From assembly GCF_018991925.1 (NCBI RefSeq), contig NW_024756809.1:78942-142941 (forward strand): a stretch of DNA of 64,000 nucleotides. The letters run 5' to 3'. The notes beneath the pieces are model-generated. The model made no database searches, was not told where the DNA came from, and saw only the letters and a list, made by a program, of their open reading frames with translations. Position numbers and translations under genes: made by a program. Source of the stretch: Homarus americanus (lineage: Eukaryota > Arthropoda > Malacostraca > Decapoda > Nephropidae). Positions 1 through 11,292 of the stretch are shown here, piece after piece (the stretch's first letter is position 1; every line of letters starts with the position of its first letter).

Positions 1-354
1 AAGTCGTCGTTCAGTAACCAGGTTAATGTTCTCTCGGCTATGAAGGAAATAGTGTTTGTGTTTACTGATTCACTTGTGACTCACGCTGACTATAACAAAA
101 TTAAGAGGAAATAGTGATGATGAAACCGAAGGACTGAACATTTTATTCCCCGATAGGAGAAGCGGAGGGCGGCGTGTGTCGGTGGACAGTTATCGTCCAC
201 ATCTCACCTTTAATCGTAGGATGGAGGAGCCTGAAATTATTGCCTCCATCTCTCACCAAATTGATAATTACTACCCACAGGTTTCGGGTCTTCACCAGGT
301 GGTAAATTCCACACAGGGAAGTAAATCACAGGAGACAATGGTGAGCATTTGTAG
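1..354. other. unique sequence, no gene seen
   Basis: Non-repetitive sequence with no convincing coding signal. A short open frame at 176-481 runs into the following 26-bp repeat and looks like chance. Confidence 0.6.
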
Positions 355-485
355 ACGACCACCATGTTGGTATGTGGGGGACGACCACCATGTTGGTATG
401 TGGGGGACGACCACCATGTTGGTATGTAGGGGACGACCACCATGTTGGTATGTAGGGGACGACCACCATGTTGGTATGTAGGGGA
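355..485. repeat. 26-bp minisatellite, about 5 copies
   Basis: Five near-identical units containing ACGACCACCATGTTGGTATG followed by a G-rich end. Units differ only at a GTGGGG/GTAGGG position. The overlapping open frames on both strands are by-products of the repeat. Confidence 0.95.
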
Positions 486-1085
486 CACAGCTTATGTTGT
501 TTACTGTTTGTCAGAGGTGGTGTATCGTCTGCTGGTGGGGGAAGGAGGTTGATTCTTGACCACCCTGTCTCTGTGAACGTAATGAACACGGGTAAAAGTT
601 TTGTAGTTTGAGAGTCGATCTGGGTAAAGAATCGTCGCCGTTGGCTCTGGGTTTTTATTTAGACAAACGCTTTGACTTTTACTGAAACCTTTTATTTGAT
701 TTTTACTTTATTTTTATTTATTCGTGAGGGAATTTTTCGAGCTAGTAAAGTAAAAGATGCAGCAGTATTTGTTATATTGACATAGTTCGCCCCATCTTTA
801 TTTTTAGTTTAATTATACTTATTTATGGGTAAGTCTATTGGTAGTTTGATAATGAGTTTGTATTTCTTGCATTAGAGAGAAACTGTGTTGTATTGACAGG
901 TAAGTGGGCAGCTACCAAACAGGGAGGTAATACCGCCTGGGAAGATATTGGAAGCATAATGTGTTGTCTAATGGTAGACCCTGCTGCCATATGGCATCAC
1001 AAAAATTGTGACCAAGTCCCAGGTTACTGATCTGTCTTTCTGCCTCATTTACACACAATTGCAGGGTCTCAATTGTTTCTCTTAC
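486..1085. other. unique AT-rich sequence
   Basis: No coding or transposon signal recognised. It contains CAG|GTAAGT at 897-905, a juxtaposed splice acceptor and donor core with a poor pyrimidine tract. Confidence 0.5.
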
Positions 1086-1105
1086 TTTGACAACACAATA
1101 TATAA

Positions 1106-1270
<165 letters not shown>

Positions 1271-1345
1271 GTTTCTCACTATTTTTTCTTTATTTATGGT
1301 CTATTATTATTATTATATTTTTATATAATATTTTTTTTTAATTTC

Positions 1346-1348
<3 letters not shown>

Positions 1349-1422
<74 letters not shown>

Positions 1423-1424
1423 TT
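1349..1424. repeat. (TTA)n microsatellite
   Basis: About 25 uninterrupted TTA triplets. Read on the minus strand this is an (AAT)n tail, as in the LINE copies elsewhere in the window, but the adjacent sequence does not match their 3' end. Confidence 0.97.
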
Positions 1425-1609
1425 GACCCAGCCCTGACGTGGGTCATTGACCTGTGCCTTGGGAGGACTAATCCCGTAAAAAAAAAACCAGAAGAAAGTA
1501 TAGGTTGTGAAAAACTTGGGAGTGTTGTGTTGTGTTGTGTTGCATTATGTTGTGCTGTGTTGTGTTGTTTGTGACGTGTTACTGAGTATGGGGAGAGTCA
1601 GAGTAGGTT

Positions 1610-2158
1610 GAGAGGGGGAAGTGGTAGACAGCAGGTGTGAGAGGGGGAAGTGTGAGAGGGGGAAGTGGTAGACAGCAGGTGTGAGAGGGGACAGCAGGTG
1701 TGGAGGGGAAGTGATAGACAGCAGAGAGGGGAAGTGGTAGACAGCAGGTGTGGGAGAGGGGGAAGTGGTAGCAGGTGGGAGAGGGAAGTGATAGACAGCA
1801 GGTGTGAGAGGGAAAGTGGTAGACAGCAGGTGTGAGGGGAAAGTAGACAGCAGGTGTGAGAGGGGGAAGTGGTAGACAGGGGAGAGGGGGGGAAGTGGTA
1901 GACAGGTGTGAGAGGGGAAAGGGTAGACAGCAGGAGAGGGGAAGTGGTAGACAGCAGGTGTGAGAGGGGAAAGTGGTAGACAGCAGGTGTGAGAGGGGGA
2001 AGTGGTAGACAGCAGGTGTGAGAGGGGAAAGTGGTAGACAGCAGGTGTGAGAGGGGAAAGTGGTAGACAGCAGGTGTGAGAGGGGAAAGTGGTAGACAGC
2101 AGGTGTGAGAGAGGGAAGTGGTACACAGCAGGCGTGAGAGGGGGAAGTGGTAGACGTG
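1610..2158. repeat. 26-30-bp minisatellite, about 20 copies
   Basis: Units of GTGGTAGACAGCAGGTGTGA followed by GAGGGG(G)AA. The middle part (about 1680-1950) has shortened and irregular units while the right part is regular. The minus-strand proline/serine-rich open frames are artefacts of this array. Confidence 0.95.
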
Positions 2159-2289
2159 GCACCACCTCTCACGCACACATGTTGGCGAGGCACCAGTTAT
2201 GTAATAAATAAAATGTTATATATTGAACATGACAAGAACATTATGCAAATGAGGTGAGGCACAAACAGGTATAAACCGTTATTAACATA

Positions 2290-2291
<2 letters not shown>

Positions 2292-2335
<44 letters not shown>
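2292..2335. repeat. (CA)n microsatellite
   Basis: About 22 uninterrupted CA dinucleotides. Confidence 0.97.
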
Positions 2336-2337
<2 letters not shown>

Positions 2338-2920
2338 AGGTTGTATTGATGTTCAGTATCTCTGTTCAACACAATTTTAGATGAACAGCCGAAGCGAACA
2401 CTGGCGTTGATAGCTTTAGTAAAATTTTATTTAGTTGAGAGTAAACTATTTGTATATTGTTGGCAGCATAACAAAAAGGACAAAATCACCGGCTATTCAC
2501 ATTCTCTCAGTTTTCATACACTGATGGACTCGGGTGTCACTTTTTTTTTTTTGTTGGGCTTTGGAGTTTTTATATTTTAGATGGTCACAGTATATTAATT
2601 TTTTGACGTATCACCATAATAATAAACGTACATTGTATTATAATTACTTTACATTTATACTTTATTTAATGAACTCATGTGGACACACCAGTCAGATGTC
2701 ACGTCATGTAATTAAATGACTTCACGGGGACCGACCTCTGTGTTATGATTGGTGCCACCCGCCCACACACCCGCCCACACGACTCATGGTCCTTAAGGCG
2801 CTGTCAACGCCACTCACACCCACCCAGGAGCATTGAACTTTATGTATCCAGGATATTGATCACCTTGATGTTGATGTTTATATTTCTTAACTACTGTGTG
2901 TCTGGTATACCTATTCATCT
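2336..2920. other. unique sequence
   Basis: No gene or repeat recognised. A C-rich stretch near 2755-2825 has no matching reading frame of note. Confidence 0.5.
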
Positions 2921-2944
2921 AACACTAGTTTTCTCTCATTACAG

Positions 2945-2983
2945 GTAGGTGGTGGAGGCAGGTGGAAGCTACGGTGTGCATGG
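2945..2983 (+). other. candidate 39-nt microexon or recursive splice site
   Basis: A good 3' splice site (pyrimidine-rich TTTTCTCTCATTACAG ending at 2944) is followed by a segment that itself begins GTAGGT. A strong donor, GTAAGT, starts at 2984. The 39 nt are open in frame 1 (13 codons, glycine-rich) and end with ATGG next to the donor. It could be a microexon, a 5'-UTR exon or a recursive splice point. No homology is recognised, so this rests on splice motifs alone. Confidence 0.25.
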
Positions 2984-2989
2984 GTAAGT

Positions 2990-4730
2990 TGGTCCACACT
3001 CACCCTGTATCTCACCCTGTATCTCACGTTGACCTTTGAATTCTCACAAAAATTATTAAAGATTAGTGGTAGTTTATTTCGTGTATGTTTAAGTTTTTAG
3101 AGCAGATGCGTAAAAGTTCTGGTAAATCTTTGACTTATAAATGGATTGAATATTACCCCCTGGGTCCTGGTGGTTTCCTTAAGCTGAGAAAATTGTGTGA
3201 TAGTCGGCGGGGAAGAATTATTTGCCTTTGGACCTTGAAAATACTGTACTGTCGTCTTTAGATGAGAAAAATAAATGAGACAGTTCAGGTTGATTACTTC
3301 GACTAGGAAGGGAGACAAGTGTTCGTTTTCAGTACATTTACACTCTTAACTCCCACGAGGCTCTCCACCCGCCCGTAACTCTCCAGTCCCAAACTGTGTA
3401 AGTCTGACTATGCGTCGTTAGCCCGGAGCTCACCTCCCCCCTCCCCGTTTTTTATAGTGGAGGAAAATCGCTAGTCCTCCGGCAGCAGCTGGAGATGAGG
3501 GTTGCCAAAGTCACCACTAGTGGCTATTATATGGCTCCTTAGAAACGATTAAGTCGTGCGGGTCACATACATACCTGTACTGTATACTTCACATCTAAAA
3601 ATTCATGTAAAATAAAAGACTATATTTTCCCCAGTGTCGCTCGTGCTAGAAAATTGTCAAAAACCATTTGCTTTAAGAACACGTTTGCCGTATTAAACAC
3701 AGTTGTCGATCTTGCCTAGCCCAGCTTGATCTAACTCCCTGTGGCCCAACACGAACTAAACCAACCCAAGTCACCAGAAGATACGGACGAGTTCATCATT
3801 TGTTAACAAGAAAAAGGCTGGTGGAGTCATCAGCTCAAGCCGGTAGTTAATATCGTGGTAGCACATCCTCCCTACACACAGCTGGGGCATCACCCTAGCC
3901 TGGAGACCATATCGGTGTCGGCAAGTCAGCAACACCCGCGTCTGATTTACAACTTATGGGCCGCTGCCGTCACCACCCTGTGTAGTGGGCGGGGAATTTT
4001 TTTTTACATTCCGCCATAAATGTGTTACGGCATAGTGAATCTCTTGTCCGTCTGTATGTGTTTCTTACTTCGTTAATTTATCTGTTTTAGGAAGTTTCTG
4101 AGATCTTATAGGACGGGGAGGCCATGTGTGAGGAGGTGGTTATCCAGGTCTTGTGGAGGTGTTTATTAACTTCATCATATAACTCATACACAGTCTATTT
4201 GAGGTCACCTTAACTACTGATTTATAACTCTTTAAAAGTTTATTAATAGTTAAAAGAGTCTACCAGTACTTGTAGTGTGAAAATTTGTATATTGTTATGG
4301 TGATGAAGAGTCTGCCCGCACTACCCCAACCCGCGACCCATCTACAGTATGTCTGCCACAGTGATCCACCTCAGATTAAAACTTAGATGATATAAGATCA
4401 CATTTAACAAGTCACAATCTAGTGAGTCCATAACGTAATACATCATAAGATTTAAATAAACAGGTAATTGTAAAATCAAACTAGTCATTGTCAACCAAAG
4501 TAACCATGTGTGCAACCTCATCCTAAATCCTAGGTTAGCTTAGTTAGCCAACAAACTCTGTAATATGTAAAACAAGGGGTGTCGTCCCCCTCTGTTTAAC
4601 TCATCAAACTTCTTTTCCAACCTTTACCCCCACGACTATATGTCATGACTTCTCTATCCCTCATGTCTGACTGTGTCTTGAGTCCCAGCATGCCTTCCAT
4701 CCATTCCCCATCTTTACCCTAAAAAAAAAA
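2990..4730. other. unique sequence, no gene seen
   Basis: About 1.7 kb of ordinary complexity with no coherent reading frame and no transposon signature I recognise. A10 followed by G10 at about 4721-4740 closes the stretch. Confidence 0.5.
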
Positions 4731-4790
4731 GGGGGGGGGGTGTACAGTACTCGTTAGACTAGCCCTCACTGCCTCCAAAGATTTCATTCA

Positions 4791-4842
4791 TTTAACCCCT
4801 TGAGTACGAGGACCTTACAGTCATCGTACTCAAGGGGTTAAA
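4791..4842. repeat. 19-bp perfect inverted repeat with TTAA ends
   Basis: Left arm 4791-4809 and right arm 4824-4842 are perfect reverse complements around a 14-nt loop. Each arm carries TTAACCCCTTGAGTACGA or its complement, and the right arm supplies the core of the tandem unit that follows. TTAA followed by CCCTTTG-like termini is typical of piggyBac-type elements; that link is an inference. Confidence 0.85.
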
Positions 4843-5114
4843 GTCATCGTTTTCAAGGGATTAACACCATCGTACTCCAGGGATTAACACCATCGTACTC
4901 AAGGGATTAACACCATCGTACTCAAGGGATTAACACCATCGTACTCAAGGGATTAACACCATCGTACTCAAGGGATTAACACCATCGTACTCAAGGGATT
5001 AACACCATCGTACTCAAGGGATTAACACCATCGTACTCAAGGGATTAACACCATCGTACTCAAGGGATTAACACCATCGTACTCAAGGGATTAACACCAT
5101 CGTACTCAAGGGGG
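4843..5114. repeat. 23-bp minisatellite, about 12 copies
   Basis: Units read ATTAACACCATCGTACTCAA followed by GGG, very homogeneous. The unit is an extension of the right arm of the adjoining hairpin, which suggests the array grew from that inverted repeat. Confidence 0.95.
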
Positions 5115-5344
5115 TAAATAATATGAAACATCCGCCAGAGGTTAATCGTTCGTTATAATTTCGTTGTGTAAGGGAGAAAGTGTGTGTATCTAACCACCAC
5201 TTAAGAGTTATTAACTGCCATTACAGGTCGAATGGTTGTTATTATTAAACCCGGGAATTAATCTAGCTAATGGGTGACCAAATTCCATCTTTGTTCGTCT
5301 GTGTTTACGTGTTGCTGAGTGTACAGTATTGTCTTGTCTCCAGA

Positions 5345-5790
5345 TTTAATTCACTTGTTAATTATGTGGCACTAATTATCTTACCTAATTAATTGTGTGG
5401 CATTAATTATATTCCTTAATTAATTGTGTGGTACTAATTAGCTTCCCCTAATTAAAATGTGTGGCACTAATTATCTTCCATTAATTATGTGGCATTAATT
5501 ATCTTGCCTTAGTTAATTATGTGGCACTAATTATCTTGCCTTAGTTAATTATGTGGCATTAATTATCTTGCCTTAGTTTATTATGTGGCACTAATTATAT
5601 TCCTTAATTAAAATGTGTGGCACTAATTACCTTACCCTAGTTAATTATGTGGTACTAATGAGCCTCCGTAAATTAATTGTGGTAATTATATTCCTTCATT
5701 GCGTGGTACTAATTGTCTTCTTAATTAATAGTGGTATTAATTATGTTCCTTTATTAATTGTGGTACTAATTATCTGTAATTAATTGTGTG
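5345..5790. repeat. degenerate AT-rich repeat, about 30 bp
   Basis: About 14 diverged units built on TTAATTATGTGGCACTAATT followed by a TCTTCCCTTAG-like stretch. Divergence between units is much higher than in neighbouring arrays, so this is probably older. Confidence 0.85.
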
Positions 5791-5873
5791 GAACCAATAT
5801 AATCTTATCTTTTCTCTTTCTTTTTTTGGTAATTATTATTCCTACTCTTAATTATATTAATTTTGATTTGCTT

Positions 5874-6633
5874 CCCCAGTTAAGTGTCTTCCCCCAGTTA
5901 AGTGTCTTCCCCTGTTAAGTGTCTTCCCCCAGTTAAGTGTCTTACCCCAGTTAAGTGTCTTCCCCCAGTTAAGTGTCTCCCCCCAGTTAAGTGTCTTACC
6001 CCAGTTAAGTGTCTTACCCCAGTTAAGTGTCTTCCCCCAGTTAAGTGTCTTACCCCAGTTAAGTGTCTTCCCCCAGTTAAGTGTCTCCCCCCAGTTAAGT
6101 GTCTTACCCCAGTTAAGTGTCTTACCCCAGTTAAGTGTCTTCCCCCAGTTAAGTGTCTCCCCCAGTTAAGTGTCTTACCCCAGTTAAGTGTCCCCAGTTA
6201 AGTGTCTTCCCCCAGTTAAGTGTCTTCCCCCAGTTAAGTGTCTTACCCCAGTTAAGTGTCTTCCCCCAGTGTCTTAAAGTGTCCCCCCCAGTTAAGTGTC
6301 TTCCCCCCAGTTAAGTGTCTGTCTCCCCCAGTTAAGTGTCTTACCCCAGTTAAGTGTCTTCCCCAGTTAAGTGTCTTCCCCCAGTTAAGTGTCTCCCCCC
6401 AGTTAAGTGTCTTACCCCAGTTAAGTGTCTTCCCCCAGTTAAGTGTCTTCCCCCAGTTAAGTGTCCCCCCAGTTAAGTGTCTTCCCTAGTTAGTGTCTTC
6501 CCCCAGTTAAGTGTCTTCCCCCAGTTAAGTGTCTCCCCCCAGTTAAGTGTCTTACCCCAGTTAAGTGTCTTCCCCCAGTTAAGTGTCTTCCCCCAGTTAA
6601 GTGTCCCCCCAGTTAAGTGTCTCCCCTCACGTC
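5874..6633. repeat. 18-bp minisatellite, about 42 copies
   Basis: Units CCCCCAGTTAAGTGTCTT with TTCC, TACC and CTCC variants. A block of several units (about 6330-6480) recurs at 6500-6620, so multi-unit segments have been duplicated. Open frames here (repeated PVKCL or QLSV) come from the 18-bp period. Confidence 0.96.
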
Positions 6634-6825
6634 TGTACATCCTAAACTATTTAGTGAAACAGCTCATAAATATCATGTTATAAATTATTCTCCTGGCCAG
6701 ATACAGGTACCATTTAGACAGGTGCTGACTATTTTTGGACAGGAACCATGGTGACGGTACCCCCTCCTATTGTGACAGGTGAAGGACGCGTGTTCTCTTA
6801 TCCTTTTGTTGATGATTAATGAAAG

Positions 6826-6828
<3 letters not shown>

Positions 6829-6911
<83 letters not shown>
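6829..6911. repeat. (CT)n microsatellite
   Basis: About 41 CT dinucleotides, ending directly in CAG|GTGAGG at 6911-6919, so the tract forms a perfect polypyrimidine stretch ahead of a fused acceptor-donor core. Confidence 0.97.
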
Positions 6912-6913
<2 letters not shown>

Positions 6914-6986
6914 GTGAGGTTTCGTTGTGTGAGTAAGTTTCGTTAGGTTAGCGTTTGGGTTCATCAAGATCAGTTGCGTTATCCTA

Positions 6987-7980
6987 AATAATAATAATAA
7001 TAATAATAATAATAATTAACGGTTTATTGAAAGAGCTTGGCAGCCAGAAGGCTGAAAATATACAGTTACATATTTGGGGAATGGGTTACGAATTACAAAT
7101 AATATACAAGTGACATAAGTGACACAAATAAGACATATAGTAACTTAGATGGGGATCAGCTCAAAATACAGTTCATTTCAACATAGTGACAGTGTAGGGA
7201 GCAGTGTTTACTGGGAGTGAATACACTGATTTATTACATGTTATTGATAATTTTACAATGGTTGGGACTGGGCTGTTCTTATAGCGATCAGTTCGTGCAC
7301 GTATGGGCTGGATGCGGTTGTGGTGTCGAACAGCAATTCTCGGACAGGGGATCTCAGGTGGTAGTAGGGGCCGGTGTCGAGGATGGTGTAGAAGCTTCTT
7401 ACCAAATTTGCAGATGAGGTCGTGGTGATGGTCGAGTGGAGAGCTCGAAAAGGTCAGTGTGTTGAGCGCTTCTTGATATGTGAGAAGGGGAGAGAATAAT
7501 CTTGCATGCCCTCTTTTGCACTTTTTCTGGTGTTTACGTTGTGTGGCATTTAGGAGGAAGACCAGGTGGGGAGGCATAGTGAGCTTGGGAAGTATGAATG
7601 TTGTGTAAACACTGAGGAGCTCGGGTGCAGGAACCTGAGGGACTTGAGTCGGCGGAGGAGGTGGAGACGGAAACTGGAGGATTTGACAACTTCACTGACG
7701 TGTGGTTTCCATTTAGTTTGTTGTCTATGGTGACGCCGAGGAGCTTCGTGGAATCTACAACCTGGAGTGTGTTCGGACCTAGGGTAATGGAAGGAGGTGG
7801 GACAATGTCGGAGGAGAGGTTGATGTGCATAACCATTGTCTTGGTATGGTTGATGGTGACATGGTTGTTGGTGGCCCAGTTTTGGAGACTGTTCAATAAA
7901 TCCTGAAGGGCGGTATAGTTGGGAGCGGAATTGTTGACGCTGATCCCAATGGTGGAGTCGTCGACATATTTCCATAGCCC
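6987..7980 (-). pseudogene. 5'-truncated jockey-like LINE, RT C-terminal part plus 3' end
   Basis: On the minus strand this encodes the C-terminal part of a non-LTR reverse transcriptase. The YVDD catalytic motif is read from 7968 down to 7957, followed by NWATNNHVTINHTKT and LQVVDSTKLLGVTID, the usual RT thumb-proximal motifs. Near 7718 the frame shifts into KSSSFRLHLLRRLKSL, and shifts again near 7580 into a frame with RTDRYKNSPVPTIVK, after which it stops near 7173. So the copy is dead. The 3' end has TTCAATAAACCGTTA and a (TTA)n-type tail (AAT repeats on the plus strand at 6987-7016) instead of poly-A. The wording strongly resembles RT proteins I know from decapod genomes; this is recognition from memory, not a search. 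Truncation is at about 7980, just upstream of YVDD. Confidence 0.88.
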
Positions 7981-7984
7981 AGGT

Positions 7985-8201
7985 TACCGTATGACATGTA
8001 GTCCCCTTCACTAGTGCGTTTACAGGGGATCGTCAGGTTTTGTGCAGTGTGGCAGCTCTGTGTTTGTTTACATTCGATATTCAACACTATGGAATCAAAG
8101 TGAAACAATATTAAAACAAATATCTCACTGTAATGATTTGTGGAATGTTTATATATGACGACCCCCTGTAAACGCACTAGTGAAGGGGACTGTACCGTAT
8201 G
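7985..8201. mobile_element. 199-bp TIR element (hAT-like MITE) with 9-bp target repeat
   Basis: Arms at 8000-8034 and 8157-8191 are inverted repeats matching at 34 of 35 positions, starting AGTCCCCTTCACTAGTGCG. Directly flanking them, TACCGTATG occurs at 7985-7993 and again at 8193-8201, a likely target-site duplication of 8-9 bp. The 8-bp size and CAG-type right end suggest a hAT-type non-autonomous element. The interior (about 120 bp) is non-coding and AT-rich. It abuts the truncated end of the LINE copy. Confidence 0.8.
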
Positions 8202-8328
8202 CGAGTGAGTTTCATTTGGACATCTGGTTAGGTGGTAGCGAAGGGAACACAGGTTTGAGGGACAACAGTATTCCTGACGTCCTGGAAAAGGTTGTGTTTG
8301 TGACCTGTGTTACCTTGACTACCACTTA

Positions 8329-8331
<3 letters not shown>

Positions 8332-8391
<60 letters not shown>
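8332..8391. repeat. (GA)n microsatellite
   Basis: About 30 AG dinucleotides. Confidence 0.97.
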
Positions 8392-8396
<5 letters not shown>

Positions 8397-9500
8397 AGCG
8401 GCGTTTACAGTAAAAATTGGTTGGAGTCTGTCATTTGAACGTTTAACTTTTATTTCATTGATACGTTTATAAATAAGGTAATTGTTTGTTAAATGATATT
8501 AATCCTTATTTATGGATGATATAAATGGTGGTTTATGCCCGGGTGTGGGTGTATGGTGCTGGTAACACATCACTGTACATGACACAACCATTACTCAGTC
8601 GTGACACAGTATGGTAAATAAATAAATGCTGTGCCAAATATCACCAGTATCTATCTCCCCCGAAAAACTGTATTCCGTTTGTTAAATTGAAACTCATAAA
8701 CACGACATATTCACATTTTTGCCGGTTTATTTTTATATATTTCCTTTGTTAGTATTTGATATTTTCCTGTTTGTGTTAGGGCGTGTTTGGCTGATCCTCC
8801 TGGAGATACAGTCCATCATGCAGTTGTATCTATGTCGAGGTTCTATTTACTGCATCATTTTATCTTCATATGTAACTTTGTAAATATATGACGATAATTC
8901 CTCCAGCGTTTGTCAGTCCTGAGATATAAATCCTGTAAAGGTAAGACATCTTCTTGTCTTCATTTAGATAATAAACAAAAATCTTAGATGATGATCACTA
9001 GACCGACCATTGGAAATTTTTGTTTACATAGTCGTTTTGTGAATAATAACTAAATAGCTTTGTTCTTGATTATTTCTGCGTATATAAGTATTAATTTTCT
9101 GCTCAGTGGTGACGTCTACAAGAGCGTCTCGTCAGGTAATTCAAGTTGATGACATATCTGTTAACTAATTGTTCTTATTCTCGTAATGTAACTTTTTTGC
9201 GCGGTTTAATAATTATGTTACATGAGTGGTGAGTGAGGCAGGTGTGGTGGCGCCAGGTGAGACAGTTTATTAGTTTGTATTCTACTGCGACAACACGACT
9301 CACCTGGCCCGCCTGACTCGTGTGATACAATAAATGGATCTGCTTATCTCAATACTATATCATTACAGTGCCAGCCTAGGAGTGCCAGCTGGCTCACTGA
9401 TGGCACCGCCTCGGCTCTACGGAAACTCACTATATTTTGTCCGTCTGTTTGTGCGATGATTTCTTGGTGGCTTTTATGCGTTTCGAATATTAAATGAACA
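8392..9500. other. unique AT-rich sequence
   Basis: No gene or transposon recognised in about 1.1 kb. Short frames only. Confidence 0.5.
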
Positions 9501-9506
9501 CCTACT

Positions 9507-9874
9507 AGGTACACTCACTAGGTACACCCACTAGGTACATCTACTAGGAGCACCAACTAGGTACACCCAACTAGGAACACCCACTAGGTACACCCTACTA
9601 GGAACACCTTACTAGGAACACCCTACTAGGAACACCCACTAGAAACACCCTACTAAGAGCACCCTACTAGGAACACCCAACTAGGTACACCCTACTAGGA
9701 AGATCTTACTAGGAACACCTACTAGGAACACCCACTAGAAACACCCTGCTAAGAACACCCACTAGAAACACCCTACTAGGTACACCTTACTAGGAACACC
9801 CACTAGAAACACCCTACTAGGAGCACCCTACTAGGAACACCTACTAGAAACACCCTACTAGGTACACCCACTAG
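9507..9874. repeat. 15-17-bp minisatellite, about 24 copies
   Basis: Units of the form CACCCACTAGGAACA or CACCCTACTAGGAACA, with GTACA, GAGCA and GAAACA variants arranged in mixed order. Confidence 0.93.
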
Positions 9875-10441
9875 GACAGTTTCCACAAGTTCCTTCATGA
9901 AAGATTAGTGAGCCAAACGACCTCTTACAAACGGACAGTGTCATCACGGGCAGGTTAAAACTTCTTCCCAATCCGTTAAAAAATTCCATTCATTAACCTG
10001 CTGACCCTAACGATGATATCACGTCTATTTTGTCTTAATGAAAACAAAAATCACTAAGAAATTCCAGTTTTTACAGACATTTCTGAATAACGTAGCGGAA
10101 ATAGACGGAATTTAAAGAGAATTCTGCTGTTATTGATATTATGTGAAAGTCTCGCTAATGATTTTGGTGTTTTTGTTAATTTATAAAAAAAAATCGTCAT
10201 TAGGCTACATACACACAATAATGAATGAGGCTTTATGATGTAGTCTCTGGTATAATAGGTAGTCGTGATGAGCTCTAAGCCTCATGCCTCAAGACTCTTA
10301 TATATTCGATAACTTTTAGAATATGTACAGAGAAGTTGGTGAAAAATTTTTGAGCTGGATTTTCCGATCTGACGTTTGTGTCACAGCTGAGAGTTGTTGG
10401 AGCTGTCCAGGATAGTGTGTGTTATTTGAAGGGGAGGGGGT

Positions 10442-10446
<5 letters not shown>
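9875..10446. other. unique sequence
   Basis: Nothing recognised. AT-rich, no open frame of note. Confidence 0.5.

Positions 10447-10485
<39 letters not shown>
10447..10485. repeat. (CT)n microsatellite
   Basis: About 19 CT dinucleotides followed by GCATCAG|GTAGGT (boundary 10492/10493), another pyrimidine tract with a fused splice acceptor and donor core. Confidence 0.96.
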
Positions 10486-10489
<4 letters not shown>

Positions 10490-10498
10490 CAGGTAGGT

Positions 10499-11159
10499 CA
10501 CGGCGGAGAACCACACCCCCCCCCCCACGCCGCCCTTCGACACAGTAACAAAAATAAGGCACAGCATACCATCACCAGATGTCTGCCAGAGTTTATGACA
10601 TGCCTGGGACTGGAGCAAGAATGTTTAGAATGTTGGGGAAAAATGTCAAGATGCGTCCTGGATGGTGCAGGGATGACGAAAGAATGATATGACGGGAAGA
10701 ATGTCCATGTTTGTGTATCTTGGTGTATCTTGAAGGCTTTATTGAGGTTCATAGTTTTATATTACAAACATGATAAAAGTTTGCATGTGTTTGGGTGGAT
10801 CTAGACAGTTATTTACAAATGTCCTGAAAATGCTAGGAAAAAAAAAAGTCAAAATGCGTCTTGACAAGGTATTTGAAAGTCGATTTAAGGAATTTGAAAA
10901 CAAAAGTGAAAGAATTATTAAGGTATTATTAGTATTTGAATGTTGTAATAAAAGTTGAATTGAGAGTATTTTAGTGTGAAGCCGTGTCGAACCTTTCCCT
11001 CCTTCCCTCCTCCGCCTTTAACGTATCTTCTTGCTACAGTAAATTATTCTCTCGGTTCCTTGAGTCTGGTAGGAGGGGGAGACTTTCTTTTTACAAGGGG
11101 TAGCCAGGCACCACTCAGCCCTCACCGACACGAAAATGCCGTTTTAATCGACCGGTTTA

Positions 11160-11160
<1 letters not shown>
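10499..11160. other. unique sequence
   Basis: No gene recognised. Two loosely similar segments (about 10620-10665 and 10818-10865, sharing GTCAAGATGCGTC-like text) may be an old duplication. Confidence 0.4.
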
Positions 11161-11163
<3 letters not shown>

Positions 11164-11216
<53 letters not shown>

Positions 11217-11237
11217 TAGATATAGAGCAGAGTAAAT

Positions 11238-11286
<49 letters not shown>
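11164..11286. repeat. (GA)n - spacer - (TC)n inverted microsatellite pair
   Basis: (GA)n at 11164-11214 is followed by a 26-nt non-repetitive spacer and (TC)n at 11241-11286. The arms are exact complements over about 46 bases, giving a very long potential hairpin. Confidence 0.95.

Positions 11287-11292
<6 letters not shown>

Noticed and set aside
10770..10958. Lysine-rich frame with KMLGKKKVKMRLDKVFESRF
   Set aside because: Composition reflects A-rich DNA; similarity to a nearby segment is weak and no protein family is recognised.
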